Below, in pieces: positions 41,772-48,624 of a stretch of 64,000 bases of DNA. Under the pieces are notes generated by a model. That model saw nothing but the letters and a program-made list of their open reading frames with translations. It did no database searches and was not told the DNA's origin. Made by a program: the position numbers and the translations under genes. Numbering within the stretch: the first letter of the stretch is position 1; each line of letters starts with the position of its first letter. Origin of the DNA: Selenomonadaceae bacterium (GTDB lineage: Bacteria > Bacillota > Negativicutes > Selenomonadales > Selenomonadaceae); contig JAUNIB010000004.1 of NCBI GenBank assembly GCA_030523645.1, positions 48,699 to 112,698 on the forward strand, in the 5' to 3' direction.

Positions 41772-43019
41772 ATGATGAAGAAATTTGCAGCGAAAAGACT
41801 TGCCGGCGCAATGCTGGCGGCAGCTCTGCTGTGGGCACCGTCTTTTGGCACGGTCGATGCGGCGATGCCGGACAAGACTATTACCGCCGAGACGGAGCGA
41901 GTCCTGTCCAGTCTGCCCATGATGCTGGGATATCCGATGAATGAGGATATCAAGCTGGAGGGCTTCTACAAGTGGTATATTAAGAGCGGTCTGAGCAAGC
42001 TGGCGATGAACAATGCCGGCTCTCCCTATGACAAGCCCCACGGCGCTTATCAGATGATGAAGCTGGAGCGGGAGGTCATGGATTTCTTTGCTCCTTTCTA
42101 CGGCTTCGGGGCTGATGAGGCCTGGGGTCTGGTGACCAACGGCGGCACCGACGGCAACAATCACGGCATTTATTTCGGTGCCAAGAGCCTCCAGAGTCAG
42201 ACCGGGCAGCTGCCGGTGGTATATGTTTCTGAGGAGTCCCACTATTCCAATCTCCGTCTGGCTGACCTGCAGAATCTGGAAGTCCGCCTCATCAAGTGCG
42301 ATAAGTGGGGCGATATGATTCCGGAGGACTTCGAGGAAAAGCTCGACCCGGAGCGTCCGGCTCTGGTCGTTTACTCCATGGGTACCACCTTCAAGGGCGG
42401 CATTGACAATCAGGCAGCTCTCAATAAAGTGCTGGAGAAGGTAAAGCCGGTAGCCGTCTATCGCCATGTCGATGCGGCTCTCTTCGGCGGCTATCTCCCC
42501 TTCACGGAGCATAAGGATATGGTTGACCGTCGGGTTCAGCCCTTTGATTCTATTGCCATCAGCGGACACAAATTCTTCGGTGTTGATTCGCCCTGTGGTC
42601 TTTTCTTCACCACAAAGGAGACGCTGGAGAAGCAGAAGGGATACAATCCCGGCTATCTGGCGGCGGATATGCCCATGATCAGCTGCTCCCGCTCTACGCT
42701 GAATCCCATGAAGTTCTACTGGATTATGAAGGAGTTTGGGGAGGATGGCTTCAGGGAGCAGTCTGCTTCCATCATGGAGAATGCGAAGTATCTTAAGGCC
42801 CGGATGGATGAGATGGGCTGGCCGGCCTGGCTCCGGGAGTCAAGCAATACAGTATTCTTCAAGCAGCCCAGCGAGCATATCATGCACAAGTACACGCTGG
42901 CACCGGAGTTCGATGAGCGCTTCGGCGGCAAGCTGGCCCATGTGGTCGTCATGCAGCACTGCGACAGGAAGCTGCTGGATGCGTTCCTGAAGGATTTGGC
43001 AGCGGAAGCCAAGAAATAA
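41772..43019 (+). CDS. PLP-dependent group II decarboxylase (histidine-decarboxylase-like) with a signal peptide
   Basis: A 415-residue protein related to PLP-type histidine decarboxylase. The catalytic core is complete: WGLVTNGGTDGNNHGIYFG, SEESHYSNLRLADL (the His stacking on PLP), GTTFKGGIDN, HVDAALFGGYLPF (PLP-binding Asp) and SISGHKFFG-like ISGHKFFGVDSPCG with the Schiff-base Lys267. Unlike the usual cytoplasmic enzymes, it begins with an apparent Sec signal: MMKKFAAKRLAGAMLAAALL, then SFGTVDAAMP with a good cleavage site after about residue 31. No twin-arginine motif is visible. GGAG lies 6 bases before the ATG. An exported decarboxylase would act in the periplasm; the substrate is inferred only from family similarity. 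Confidence 0.85.
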   Translation: MMKKFAAKRLAGAMLAAALLWAPSFGTVDAAMPDKTITAETERVLSSLPMMLGYPMNEDIKLEGFYKWYIKSGLSKLAMNNAGSPYDKPHGAYQMMKLEREVMDFFAPFYGFGADEAWGLVTNGGTDGNNHGIYFGAKSLQSQTGQLPVVYVSEESHYSNLRLADLQNLEVRLIKCDKWGDMIPEDFEEKLDPERPALVVYSMGTTFKGGIDNQAALNKVLEKVKPVAVYRHVDAALFGGYLPFTEHKDMVDRRVQPFDSIAISGHKFFGVDSPCGLFFTTKETLEKQKGYNPGYLAADMPMISCSRSTLNPMKFYWIMKEFGEDGFREQSASIMENAKYLKARMDEMGWPAWLRESSNTVFFKQPSEHIMHKYTLAPEFDERFGGKLAHVVVMQHCDRKLLDAFLKDLAAEAKK

Positions 43020-43047
43020 AAAGAAAAAGTAAATAACACAGTATGAG

Positions 43048-43138
43048 AGCCTCCCTTTTTAGGGGAGGCTTTCGTCGTCGGTAACACCACCAAAGGCTCC
43101 CCTCTAGGGGAGCTGGCGCCGAAGGCGACTGAGGGGTG
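43048..43138. repeat. Family A repeats after the decarboxylase gene
   Basis: A reduced copy GCCTCCCTTTTTAGGGGAGGC at 43050 could act as a terminator (followed by TTTCG). A full copy follows: GGCTCCCCTCTAGGGGAGC, TGGCGCCGAAGGCGAC, TGAGGGGTGAA. Confidence 0.75.
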
Positions 43139-43156
43139 AATAGCTGTTTTGACTTA

Positions 43157-43227
43157 CCATCATATATTGTCCGACAGAAACCCGCTCTCGCTGACTAACG
43201 GTTTCTTTACGGACATTATATTGATGG
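43157..43227. repeat. Repeat family B copy 5, internally deleted
   Basis: Only the outer stem remains: CCATCATATATTGTCCG (43157-43173) pairs with CGGACATTATATTGATGG (43210-43227), with GACAGAAACC and GGTTTCTTTAC inside. The middle hairpin is missing. Confidence 0.7.
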
Positions 43228-43244
43228 ATTTATGTTAAAGAAGA

Positions 43245-43280
43245 AAGGCAGAGAAAATGGTTGCCCATTTTCTCTGCCTT
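43245..43280. terminator. Bidirectional terminator between the decarboxylase and hydrolase genes
   Basis: A 16-bp perfect stem AAGGCAGAGAAAATGG / CCATTTTCTCTGCCTT around TTGC, followed by AAAATTTTTG on the plus strand and TTCTTCTTT on the minus strand. It overlaps the stop codon of the hydrolase gene. Confidence 0.8.
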
Positions 43281-44655
43281 AAAATTTTTGCAGGTACTTT
43301 CCGATTGTCTCTCCGATAATTTTTTTCGCCGAAGCATCGGGGTGTAGACCGTCGGCACTGCAGCTTTCCCGGAGCCAGCCTTTTTCGTCCACAAGCTCAG
43401 GTGAAGAAATGTCGATGAAGTGTTCCCGGCTTCGTATCCATTCATTGACTATAGTCAGCTCAGCCTGCCAGCCTTCGGCCACCGGCTCGATGTCGGTGAA
43501 TTCTGCCATGCGCTGAGGATTCAGAGGCAGCACGGTGGAGAATACGGGGGTGATGCCGTTTTCCCGGGCGGCTTCCTCCAGCCAGGCAAGGTTGGCAATG
43601 ATGCTGTCGGCATCGAAGCCCAGCCGCAGGTCGTTGATGCCGCCCATGATGAGAAGGGTCTTCGGGGCGAAGGGCAGCACATCATCCTCGAACCGGTCGG
43701 TCAGGTCGCCGGTGGTGTCGCCGGAGCGGCCCAGGTTCTTTATGGGAACGGGACTGTAGTTCATGTAGGTGTACATGGTATAGCAGGGGGGCGCGGCGAT
43801 GGAGCCGCCGCCGTGGGTGATGCTGTCGCCGAGAGCGGCGATTTGCACTTCCTCCGGGGGATTTACCCGGAAGAACTGCGGCTCAGACCAGCCGTCGCCC
43901 TGACTGTTGTTTCGCAGGGGGCGAACCCGCCAGAAATAGCTGCCCGGCCGGCGGTAGGCCATAGGGTCAAAGACGGCAATTTCCTCGGTGTGATAGACCG
44001 CCAGCAGGTAGTCGGCGTTTTCCTTGTCTGTCCGTACCCGCTGCCAGACCTCCACCTCATACAGCGGAGTGTCGTCCCGGGGGATCCAGGCGTAGGACGG
44101 ATACAGAGGAGCATCGGCCATTTTGTCCAGCTCCCCGGAGATGAGGAGCGTGGGGGAGTCGAAGGCTCCGGCGGTGAGGGGCAGGGGGGCAGAGAAGTCG
44201 GAGACGGGCCGGTCACGGTAGTCCAGTCCCCGGACTGTCCAGCGGGCTTTGGAAAGAGCCTCGGTGCTGTCCGGGTAGTGACGGCTCTGCCGGGTTAGAA
44301 AGGTGCCGTTGGTGTAGAGTACCTGACGGAGTATTACGCTGTCCGGAGTGTTCCGGTCGTCCTGCAGGAGCAGGAATTCGTAGTTCACGGCGTTGGGGAT
44401 AGGCTCCCATTTCAGGCTGATGGTGTCGGGAACGGCGGCGATGCGTACCGCCGGTGCAGCTGTGTCGGCTGCCTTGTCCGGTTTCCGGCTGTCGCGGCTC
44501 ACGGTTTTGGCGAAGGAAACGGGGAAGGTTAAGGAGATGCCAAAGAGCCGTGGCAGGAAGGTGAGGCCGGCGGCAAGAAGTACCGTCATCAGCAGGGCGA
44601 TAAGGGCGGCCACGATATATCGACGGCAGCCGGAGTTTCTGTTTTGTGTTGGCAT
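43279..44655 (-). CDS. Membrane-anchored SGNH/GDSL hydrolase
   Basis: A 458-residue protein with an N-terminal membrane anchor (about residues 10-35, IVAALIALLMTVLLAAGLTF). The periplasmic region has a fibronectin-III-like part (about 70-245, DTISLKWEPIPNAVNYEFLL, RRPGSYFWRVRPL) followed by an SGNH esterase domain (about 255-458). All four blocks are visible: GDSITHGGG (Ser), NLGRSGDTTGD, GGINDLR (Asn) and DGLHPDASAKK (Asp/His). Probably a deacetylase or esterase acting on surface polysaccharide or peptidoglycan; the substrate is unknown. Confidence 0.87.
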   Translation of the reverse strand: MPTQNRNSGCRRYIVAALIALLMTVLLAAGLTFLPRLFGISLTFPVSFAKTVSRDSRKPDKAADTAAPAVRIAAVPDTISLKWEPIPNAVNYEFLLLQDDRNTPDSVILRQVLYTNGTFLTRQSRHYPDSTEALSKARWTVRGLDYRDRPVSDFSAPLPLTAGAFDSPTLLISGELDKMADAPLYPSYAWIPRDDTPLYEVEVWQRVRTDKENADYLLAVYHTEEIAVFDPMAYRRPGSYFWRVRPLRNNSQGDGWSEPQFFRVNPPEEVQIAALGDSITHGGGSIAAPPCYTMYTYMNYSPVPIKNLGRSGDTTGDLTDRFEDDVLPFAPKTLLIMGGINDLRLGFDADSIIANLAWLEEAARENGITPVFSTVLPLNPQRMAEFTDIEPVAEGWQAELTIVNEWIRSREHFIDISSPELVDEKGWLRESCSADGLHPDASAKKIIGETIGKYLQKF

Positions 44656-44701
44656 AATTAAAATTAAATCGACTGTATTATATGGGGAATCACATTAATG
44701 A

Positions 44702-44755
44702 AGACTTCCCCTTTGCGTGTGCATGGCTCGCGCAGCGAGACGGATGAGGTCATCA
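44702..44755. repeat. Degraded family A repeat upstream of the hydrolase gene
   Basis: CTTCCCCTTTGCG followed by GGCTCGCGCAGCGAGACGGATGAGG; the right arm of the first hairpin is damaged. It lies at the 3' end of recO. Confidence 0.6.
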
Positions 44756-45433
44756 GTACCCTCTCATCTGCCGGATAAAGTTCAGGGAACGGGGACGGCA
44801 GCCGGTACGCTTGGCAAGGGTATCTATTATGAAGGCTTCGCAGGCGGCAATCTGACTGCGCCTGGCGGTGAAGGCAGGAGGATTTTTCCAGTCCAGACCG
44901 GCCAGTATGGTCAGCAGCTCCACTGTCTCCGGTGGAGGGCTGACGGCTCCTTCATTGTCATCGCCTTCGGGAAGGATATGACCCCAGCCGGTAAGGCTGA
45001 GGAGCTGGACGATTGCCGAGAGCGCCACGAGCTGCGGGTTGCGCTCTGCCAGAGACAGCAGAATACCGGCGAGGGCATCGTAAACCGTTTCGTCGGGAAC
45101 ATGGTCGGGACTCAGGTGGGCGGCTACTTCGGTAATGAGGGAGCCGTAGGCCAGCCGCTCGATGTCCTCGGTGATGGTACGGTGACGGTCCAGCGAGGTG
45201 TACTGCCGGATGGTGTCCAGATGGGAGTCGCTGCCGCCCTCGGCCAGAGTGGCCTTTATCTCGCCGAACAGCTGAATGCCCGCCAGCGGGCTGCGGGAGC
45301 GGCGGCTGCCGTAAGCGGCTGCCCGGACGAGGCCGTGACCTCTGGTGTAGAGGGTGATGATTTTGTCCGCCTGACTCCAGTCCTTCTGCATGAGAACGAT
45401 TGCGTCGTCGGTGTAGATTGATGAGCTTGCCAT
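44753..45433 (-). CDS. recO: DNA repair protein RecO
   Basis: Recombination mediator that loads RecA in the RecFOR pathway, 226 residues. The N-terminal OB fold has DDAIVLMQKDWSQADKIITLYTRGHGLVRAAAYGSRRSRSPLAG, recognisable here by the AYGSRRSRSPLAG segment; the helical C-terminal domain follows. The zinc-binding Cys cluster of many RecO proteins is not evident. It starts 2 bp after the era stop and follows the usual Firmicutes order phoH-ybeY-era-recO. Confidence 0.9.
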   Translation of the reverse strand: MASSSIYTDDAIVLMQKDWSQADKIITLYTRGHGLVRAAAYGSRRSRSPLAGIQLFGEIKATLAEGGSDSHLDTIRQYTSLDRHRTITEDIERLAYGSLITEVAAHLSPDHVPDETVYDALAGILLSLAERNPQLVALSAIVQLLSLTGWGHILPEGDDNEGAVSPPPETVELLTILAGLDWKNPPAFTARRSQIAACEAFIIDTLAKRTGCRPRSLNFIRQMRGY

Positions 45434-45434
45434 C

Positions 45435-46370
45435 TTATTCTAAAAATGCGTTGGGGTCTGTGCTGGTAAGTCCGAGGGACTTCAGCATGCCGGACTTGTT
45501 GCGCCAGTCCTTCTTTACCTTAACCCAGAGGTCAAGGTAGACCTTGGAGCCGAGGAGTGCCTCGATTTCGTGACGGGCACCGGCACCTATCTGCTTCAGC
45601 ATGGAGCCGGATTTGCCGATGATGATGCCCTTCTGAGTCTCGCGCTCTACGAAGATGGTGGCTCGGACGAATACATCCCCGGACGAGCGGGTCTTCATTT
45701 CGCTGACTTCTACAGCGACAGCGTGAGGTACCTCGTCCCGGGTGAGGTGGAGTACCTGCTCGCGGATAAGCTCACCGGCGATAAGGCGCTCCGGCTGGTC
45801 GGTAATCATGTCGTCCGGGTAGTACTGGGGGCCTTCCGGCAGGAGTTTCTTTACTTCGTCAAGGAGGTCCCGGAGATTTGATTCGCAGGCGGCGGAAATG
45901 GGAACGATGGAGGCGAAGTCGTAGAGCTTGCTGTAGGTTTCCATGATGGGAAGCAGCTCGCCGGGAGTGGGAATGAGGTCGATTTTGTTGATGGCGAGAA
46001 TGACGGGAGCCTGGGCCTTCTTCAGCCGCTCGATGATGTAGCGCTCGCCGCCGCCGGTCTTTTCGGTGGCGTCAACAACGAAGATAATGGCGTCCACTTC
46101 GTTGAGGGTGGATTCCACCGCTTTGGCCATGTATTCACCCAGCTTGGAGATGGGCTTGTGGACACCGGGGGTGTCCAGCATGACAATCTGAGCATCCGGC
46201 TCCGTGAGGATGGTGAGGATGCGATTGCGGGTGGTCTGGGGTTTGTCGCTGGTGATGGCGATTTTCTGACCGATGATGGCGTTGGTCAGGGTGGATTTGC
46301 CCACATTGGGGCGTCCGATGATTGTTACATAGCCGGATTTGTGTACAGGTTTTGAGGTAGTCTTGTCCAA
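45435..46370 (-). CDS. era: Ribosome-assembly GTPase Era
   Basis: GTPase that binds 16S rRNA and assists 30S subunit assembly, 311 residues. G1 GRPNVGKS, G2 region DKPQTTRNR, G3 DTPGVH, G4 NKID and G5 SA are all present. The C-terminal KH domain at about 220-300 has KGIIIGKSGSMLKQIGAGAR. The start is TTG at 46370, supported by AAGGAG 7 bases upstream; no ATG is suitably placed. Confidence 0.95.
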   Translation of the reverse strand: MDKTTSKPVHKSGYVTIIGRPNVGKSTLTNAIIGQKIAITSDKPQTTRNRILTILTEPDAQIVMLDTPGVHKPISKLGEYMAKAVESTLNEVDAIIFVVDATEKTGGGERYIIERLKKAQAPVILAINKIDLIPTPGELLPIMETYSKLYDFASIVPISAACESNLRDLLDEVKKLLPEGPQYYPDDMITDQPERLIAGELIREQVLHLTRDEVPHAVAVEVSEMKTRSSGDVFVRATIFVERETQKGIIIGKSGSMLKQIGAGARHEIEALLGSKVYLDLWVKVKKDWRNKSGMLKSLGLTSTDPNAFLE

Positions 46371-46412
46371 AGTAATTCTCCTTTTATGTGTATGTTTTTG
46401 ATAGCACGGTTG

Positions 46413-46463
46413 AAAGCCTCCCCTGCAGGGGAGGTGGCCTGCGAAGCAGGTCGGAGGGGTAAA
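46413..46463. repeat. Family A repeat between era and ybeY
   Basis: GCCTCCCCTGCAGGGGAGG, GGCCTGCGAAGCAGGTC, GGAGGGGTAAA. Confidence 0.8.
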
Positions 46464-46470
46464 CTTCTGA

Positions 46471-46612
46471 CCTCATGAATAAGGTCAGACGAAAACACAT
46501 TTTCATTCGGTTATCCACGCAGCGATACTAAACTCCTGCATCGCAAGCCTGCTCGCAGATCGTTAAGTACCGGCGTGGATAAACGGTTTTCTTACTGACC
46601 TGATTCATGAGG
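46471..46612. repeat. Repeat family B copy 6
   Basis: Outer stem CCTCATGAATAAGGTCAG (46471-46488) pairs with CTGACCTGATTCATGAGG (46595-46612) with one mismatch. Inner stem TTATCCACGC (46511) pairs perfectly with GCGTGGATAA (46573). Middle stem GATACT/AGTACC has one mismatch. Confidence 0.85.
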
Positions 46613-46648
46613 ATTTACATTAAGGAAGGGCCGGCGTAGCCGACTTCT

Positions 46649-47107
46649 TTATCGGGAAATTCCCAGCGCCTCCATGACGACGCGCTGCTCCTCCTCCATC
46701 TCCAGCCTCTCCTCTTCCTCCATGTGGTCGTAGCCAAGGAGATGAAGAAGTCCGTGGACGGTGAGGAAGGCAATCTCCCGCCGGTAGCTGTGGCCGTATT
46801 CCTCGGCCTGCTCGGCAGCCCGTTCTAGGCTGATGATGATGTCGCCGAGGATGTTTATCTCGGCGTCCTCTATCTCCGGCTCGTCGCTTTCATTGAGGGC
46901 GAAGCTGATAACATCGGTGGGGCGGTCAACGCCTCTGTATTCCCGGTTGATAACATGGATATGTTCGTTGTCGGTGAGGGTGACGGACAGTTCGGCGTTC
47001 TCAAGGCCGTAGAGTTCCGACACTTTGGCGGCGGCGGCTTCGACGGTGGGGATGGTAATGTCGTCTACCGTCAATTCTTCCGGGTCGCGGCTTATTAAAA
47101 CATTCAT
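46649..47107 (-). CDS. ybeY: Endoribonuclease YbeY
   Basis: Zinc-dependent endoribonuclease for 16S rRNA 3' maturation and rRNA quality control. The protein has 152 residues, typical. The zinc motif [11 protein letters not shown] (three His) lies near the C-terminus, and [18 protein letters not shown] is the conserved central block. ATG has AGAGGA upstream. It is separated from phoH by a 475-bp repeat-filled gap and from era by a further repeat-filled gap, whereas these genes usually touch. Confidence 0.95.
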   Translation of the reverse strand: MNVLISRDPEELTVDDITIPTVEAAAAKVSELYGLENAELSVTLTDNEHIHVINREYRGVDRPTDVISFALNESDEPEIEDAEINILGDIIISLERAAEQAEEYGHSYRREIAFLTVHGLLHLLGYDHMEEEERLEMEEEQRVVMEALGISR

Positions 47108-47142
47108 TGAGATTCCTCTGTAATTGCGATTATTTTTACTTA

Positions 47143-47279
47143 CCGACCAATATCATCTAACGGAAACCCGCTTTCGCTTATTTATTCACGCAGCGGTACT
47201 AAGCTCTGCCTTCGTTACACTCGGCAGTCGCTAAGTACCGGCGTTCGTAATGGTTTCCTTATAGTGATATTGATGTCGG
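47143..47279. repeat. Repeat family B copy 7
   Basis: Outer stem CCGACCAATATCA (47143) pairs with TGATATTGATGTCGG (47265) with small bulges. Middle stem GGTACT (47195) pairs perfectly with AGTACC (47234). Inner stem TTCACGC/GCGTTCG. Confidence 0.75.
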
Positions 47280-47294
47280 GATTTCTAAGGAAAT

Positions 47295-47540
47295 CTTCCC
47301 CTCTGGGGAAGGTGGCTCGCGAAGTGAGACGGATGAGTATCCACTATTCCATATAGTGACCTTCCCCTCTGGGGAAGGTGGCTCACGCAGTGAGCCGGAT
47401 GAGTATCCGCTATTCCGTATAGTGACCTTCCCCTTTGGGGAAGGTGGCTCACGAAGTGAGACGGATGAGTATCCACTACTCCGTATAGTGACCTTCCCCT
47501 CTGGGGAAGGTGGCTCACGAAGTGAGACGGATGAGGTCTA
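47295..47540. repeat. Tandem array of four family A repeats, 66-bp period
   Basis: The unit CTTCCCCTCTGGGGAAG, GTGGCTCACGAAGTGAG, ACGGATGAGTATCCAC, TATTCCGTATAGTGAC starts at 47295, 47361, 47427 and 47493, an exact 66-bp spacing. The last unit ends in GGATGAGG and is followed by a CCGCCCTTTTTAAGGGCGG hairpin. It fills the ybeY-phoH gap. Confidence 0.9.
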
Positions 47541-47582
47541 GTCCGCCCTTTTTAAGGGCGGTGGTGGGTTAATTGATGAATC

Positions 47583-48605
47583 TCATTTCTCCGCTCTGTC
47601 ATAGGCAGCCACTATCCGGCTGACCACATCGTGGCGGACTATATCATCGGCAGTGAGATGAGCAATGCCCACGCCTCGGACATTTTGCAGGACAGTCAGC
47701 GCTTCGTCGAGACCGGACCGGACGCCTCGGGGCAGGTCAGCCTGCGCGCAGTCGCCGGTAACAACCATCTTGGAGCCGTGGCCAAGGCGGGTGAGGAACA
47801 TCTTCATCTGCTTGCCGGTAGTATTTTGTCCCTCGTCGAGGATGACGAAGGCTTCGCTGAGGGTGCGGCCGCGCATATAGGCGAGAGGGGCGATCTCAAT
47901 GATACCCTTGGCCATGAGCTTCTGATAAATGTCGTGGCCCATCAGCTCGGCGAGAGCATCGTACAGAGGGCGGAGGTAGGGGTCAACCTTGTCGGAGAAA
48001 TCTCCCGGCAGGAAGCCCAGCCGCTCACCGGCCTCTACAGCGGGGCGAGTCAGCACAATGCGGTTTACCTCGTGAGCCCGGAGGGCAAGGACGGCCATGG
48101 CTACAGCGAGGAAGGTCTTGCCGCTGCCGGCGGGACCTTCGGCGATAGTCACATCGTTGTGCCTGATGATGGAAATATATTCCTGCTGACCGATGGTTCT
48201 CGCCCGGACAGGCTTACCGCTGTGAGCAGCCATCAGCACATCACCGAAAAGACGGTGGAGGGATTTTTCTTCTCCGGACTCCACCATCTGTACTGCATAG
48301 CGCACCTCCTGCGCCGTGAGGCTGGTGCCGCGGCGGACGAGGGACAGAAGAGCGGTGACGGCGGAGACAGCGCCTCTGACCCGATGAGCGGAGCCGGTGA
48401 TGGTCAGTACATCGCCGTGAGTAACGAAGCGGCAGTCGAAGCCTTCCCGCAGTATCTTCAGCAATTCGTCGCCCCGGCCCAGCAGTTCGTAGGCCTCCCG
48501 CCGGTCGGAGAGAGGAATGCTTTCCTCGATGACCGCAAGATCGTCGGGCGTAAGTGCGGCAAATTTTGTTTTATCTTCTTCCGGAATATTTTTCTCCAGA
48601 GTGAT
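47583..48605 (-). CDS. phoH: PhoH-family ATPase (start codon unclear)
   Basis: PhoH/PhoL ATPase, partner of YbeY in RNA processing in many bacteria. Walker A GPAGSGKT, LTRPAVEAGERLGFLPGD, PLAYMRGRTL and Walker B FVILDEGQNT are visible. The first ordinary start codon in frame is TTG at 48464, but codons upstream to 48605 read ITLEKNIPEEDKT and further to ELLGRGDELLKILREGFDC, which continues the normal PhoH N-terminus. A TGA sits directly before 48605. Possible explanations: a CTG start at 48599 with AAAGGA 9 bases upstream, an ATC start, or a one-base shift after ATG at 48609. With the upstream codons the length (about 338) fits the family. Confidence 0.88.
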   Translation of the reverse strand: MTLEKNIPEEDKTKFAALTPDDLAVIEESIPLSDRREAYELLGRGDELLKILREGFDCRFVTHGDVLTITGSAHRVRGAVSAVTALLSLVRRGTSLTAQEVRYAVQMVESGEEKSLHRLFGDVLMAAHSGKPVRARTIGQQEYISIIRHNDVTIAEGPAGSGKTFLAVAMAVLALRAHEVNRIVLTRPAVEAGERLGFLPGDFSDKVDPYLRPLYDALAELMGHDIYQKLMAKGIIEIAPLAYMRGRTLSEAFVILDEGQNTTGKQMKMFLTRLGHGSKMVVTGDCAQADLPRGVRSGLDEALTVLQNVRGVGIAHLTADDIVRHDVVSRIVAAYDRAEK

Positions 48606-48624
48606 TCATCCTTTCGGGCGTATT

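Noticed and set aside
47285..47518. A repetitive 77-codon frame (SHLPQRGRSLYG units)
   Set aside because: It is the translation of the 66-bp tandem repeat array; no start signal, and such peptides arise wherever this repeat occurs.
47295..47540. Tandem array as a CRISPR
   Set aside because: Units are contiguous with nearly identical linkers instead of unique spacers, and no cas gene is near.
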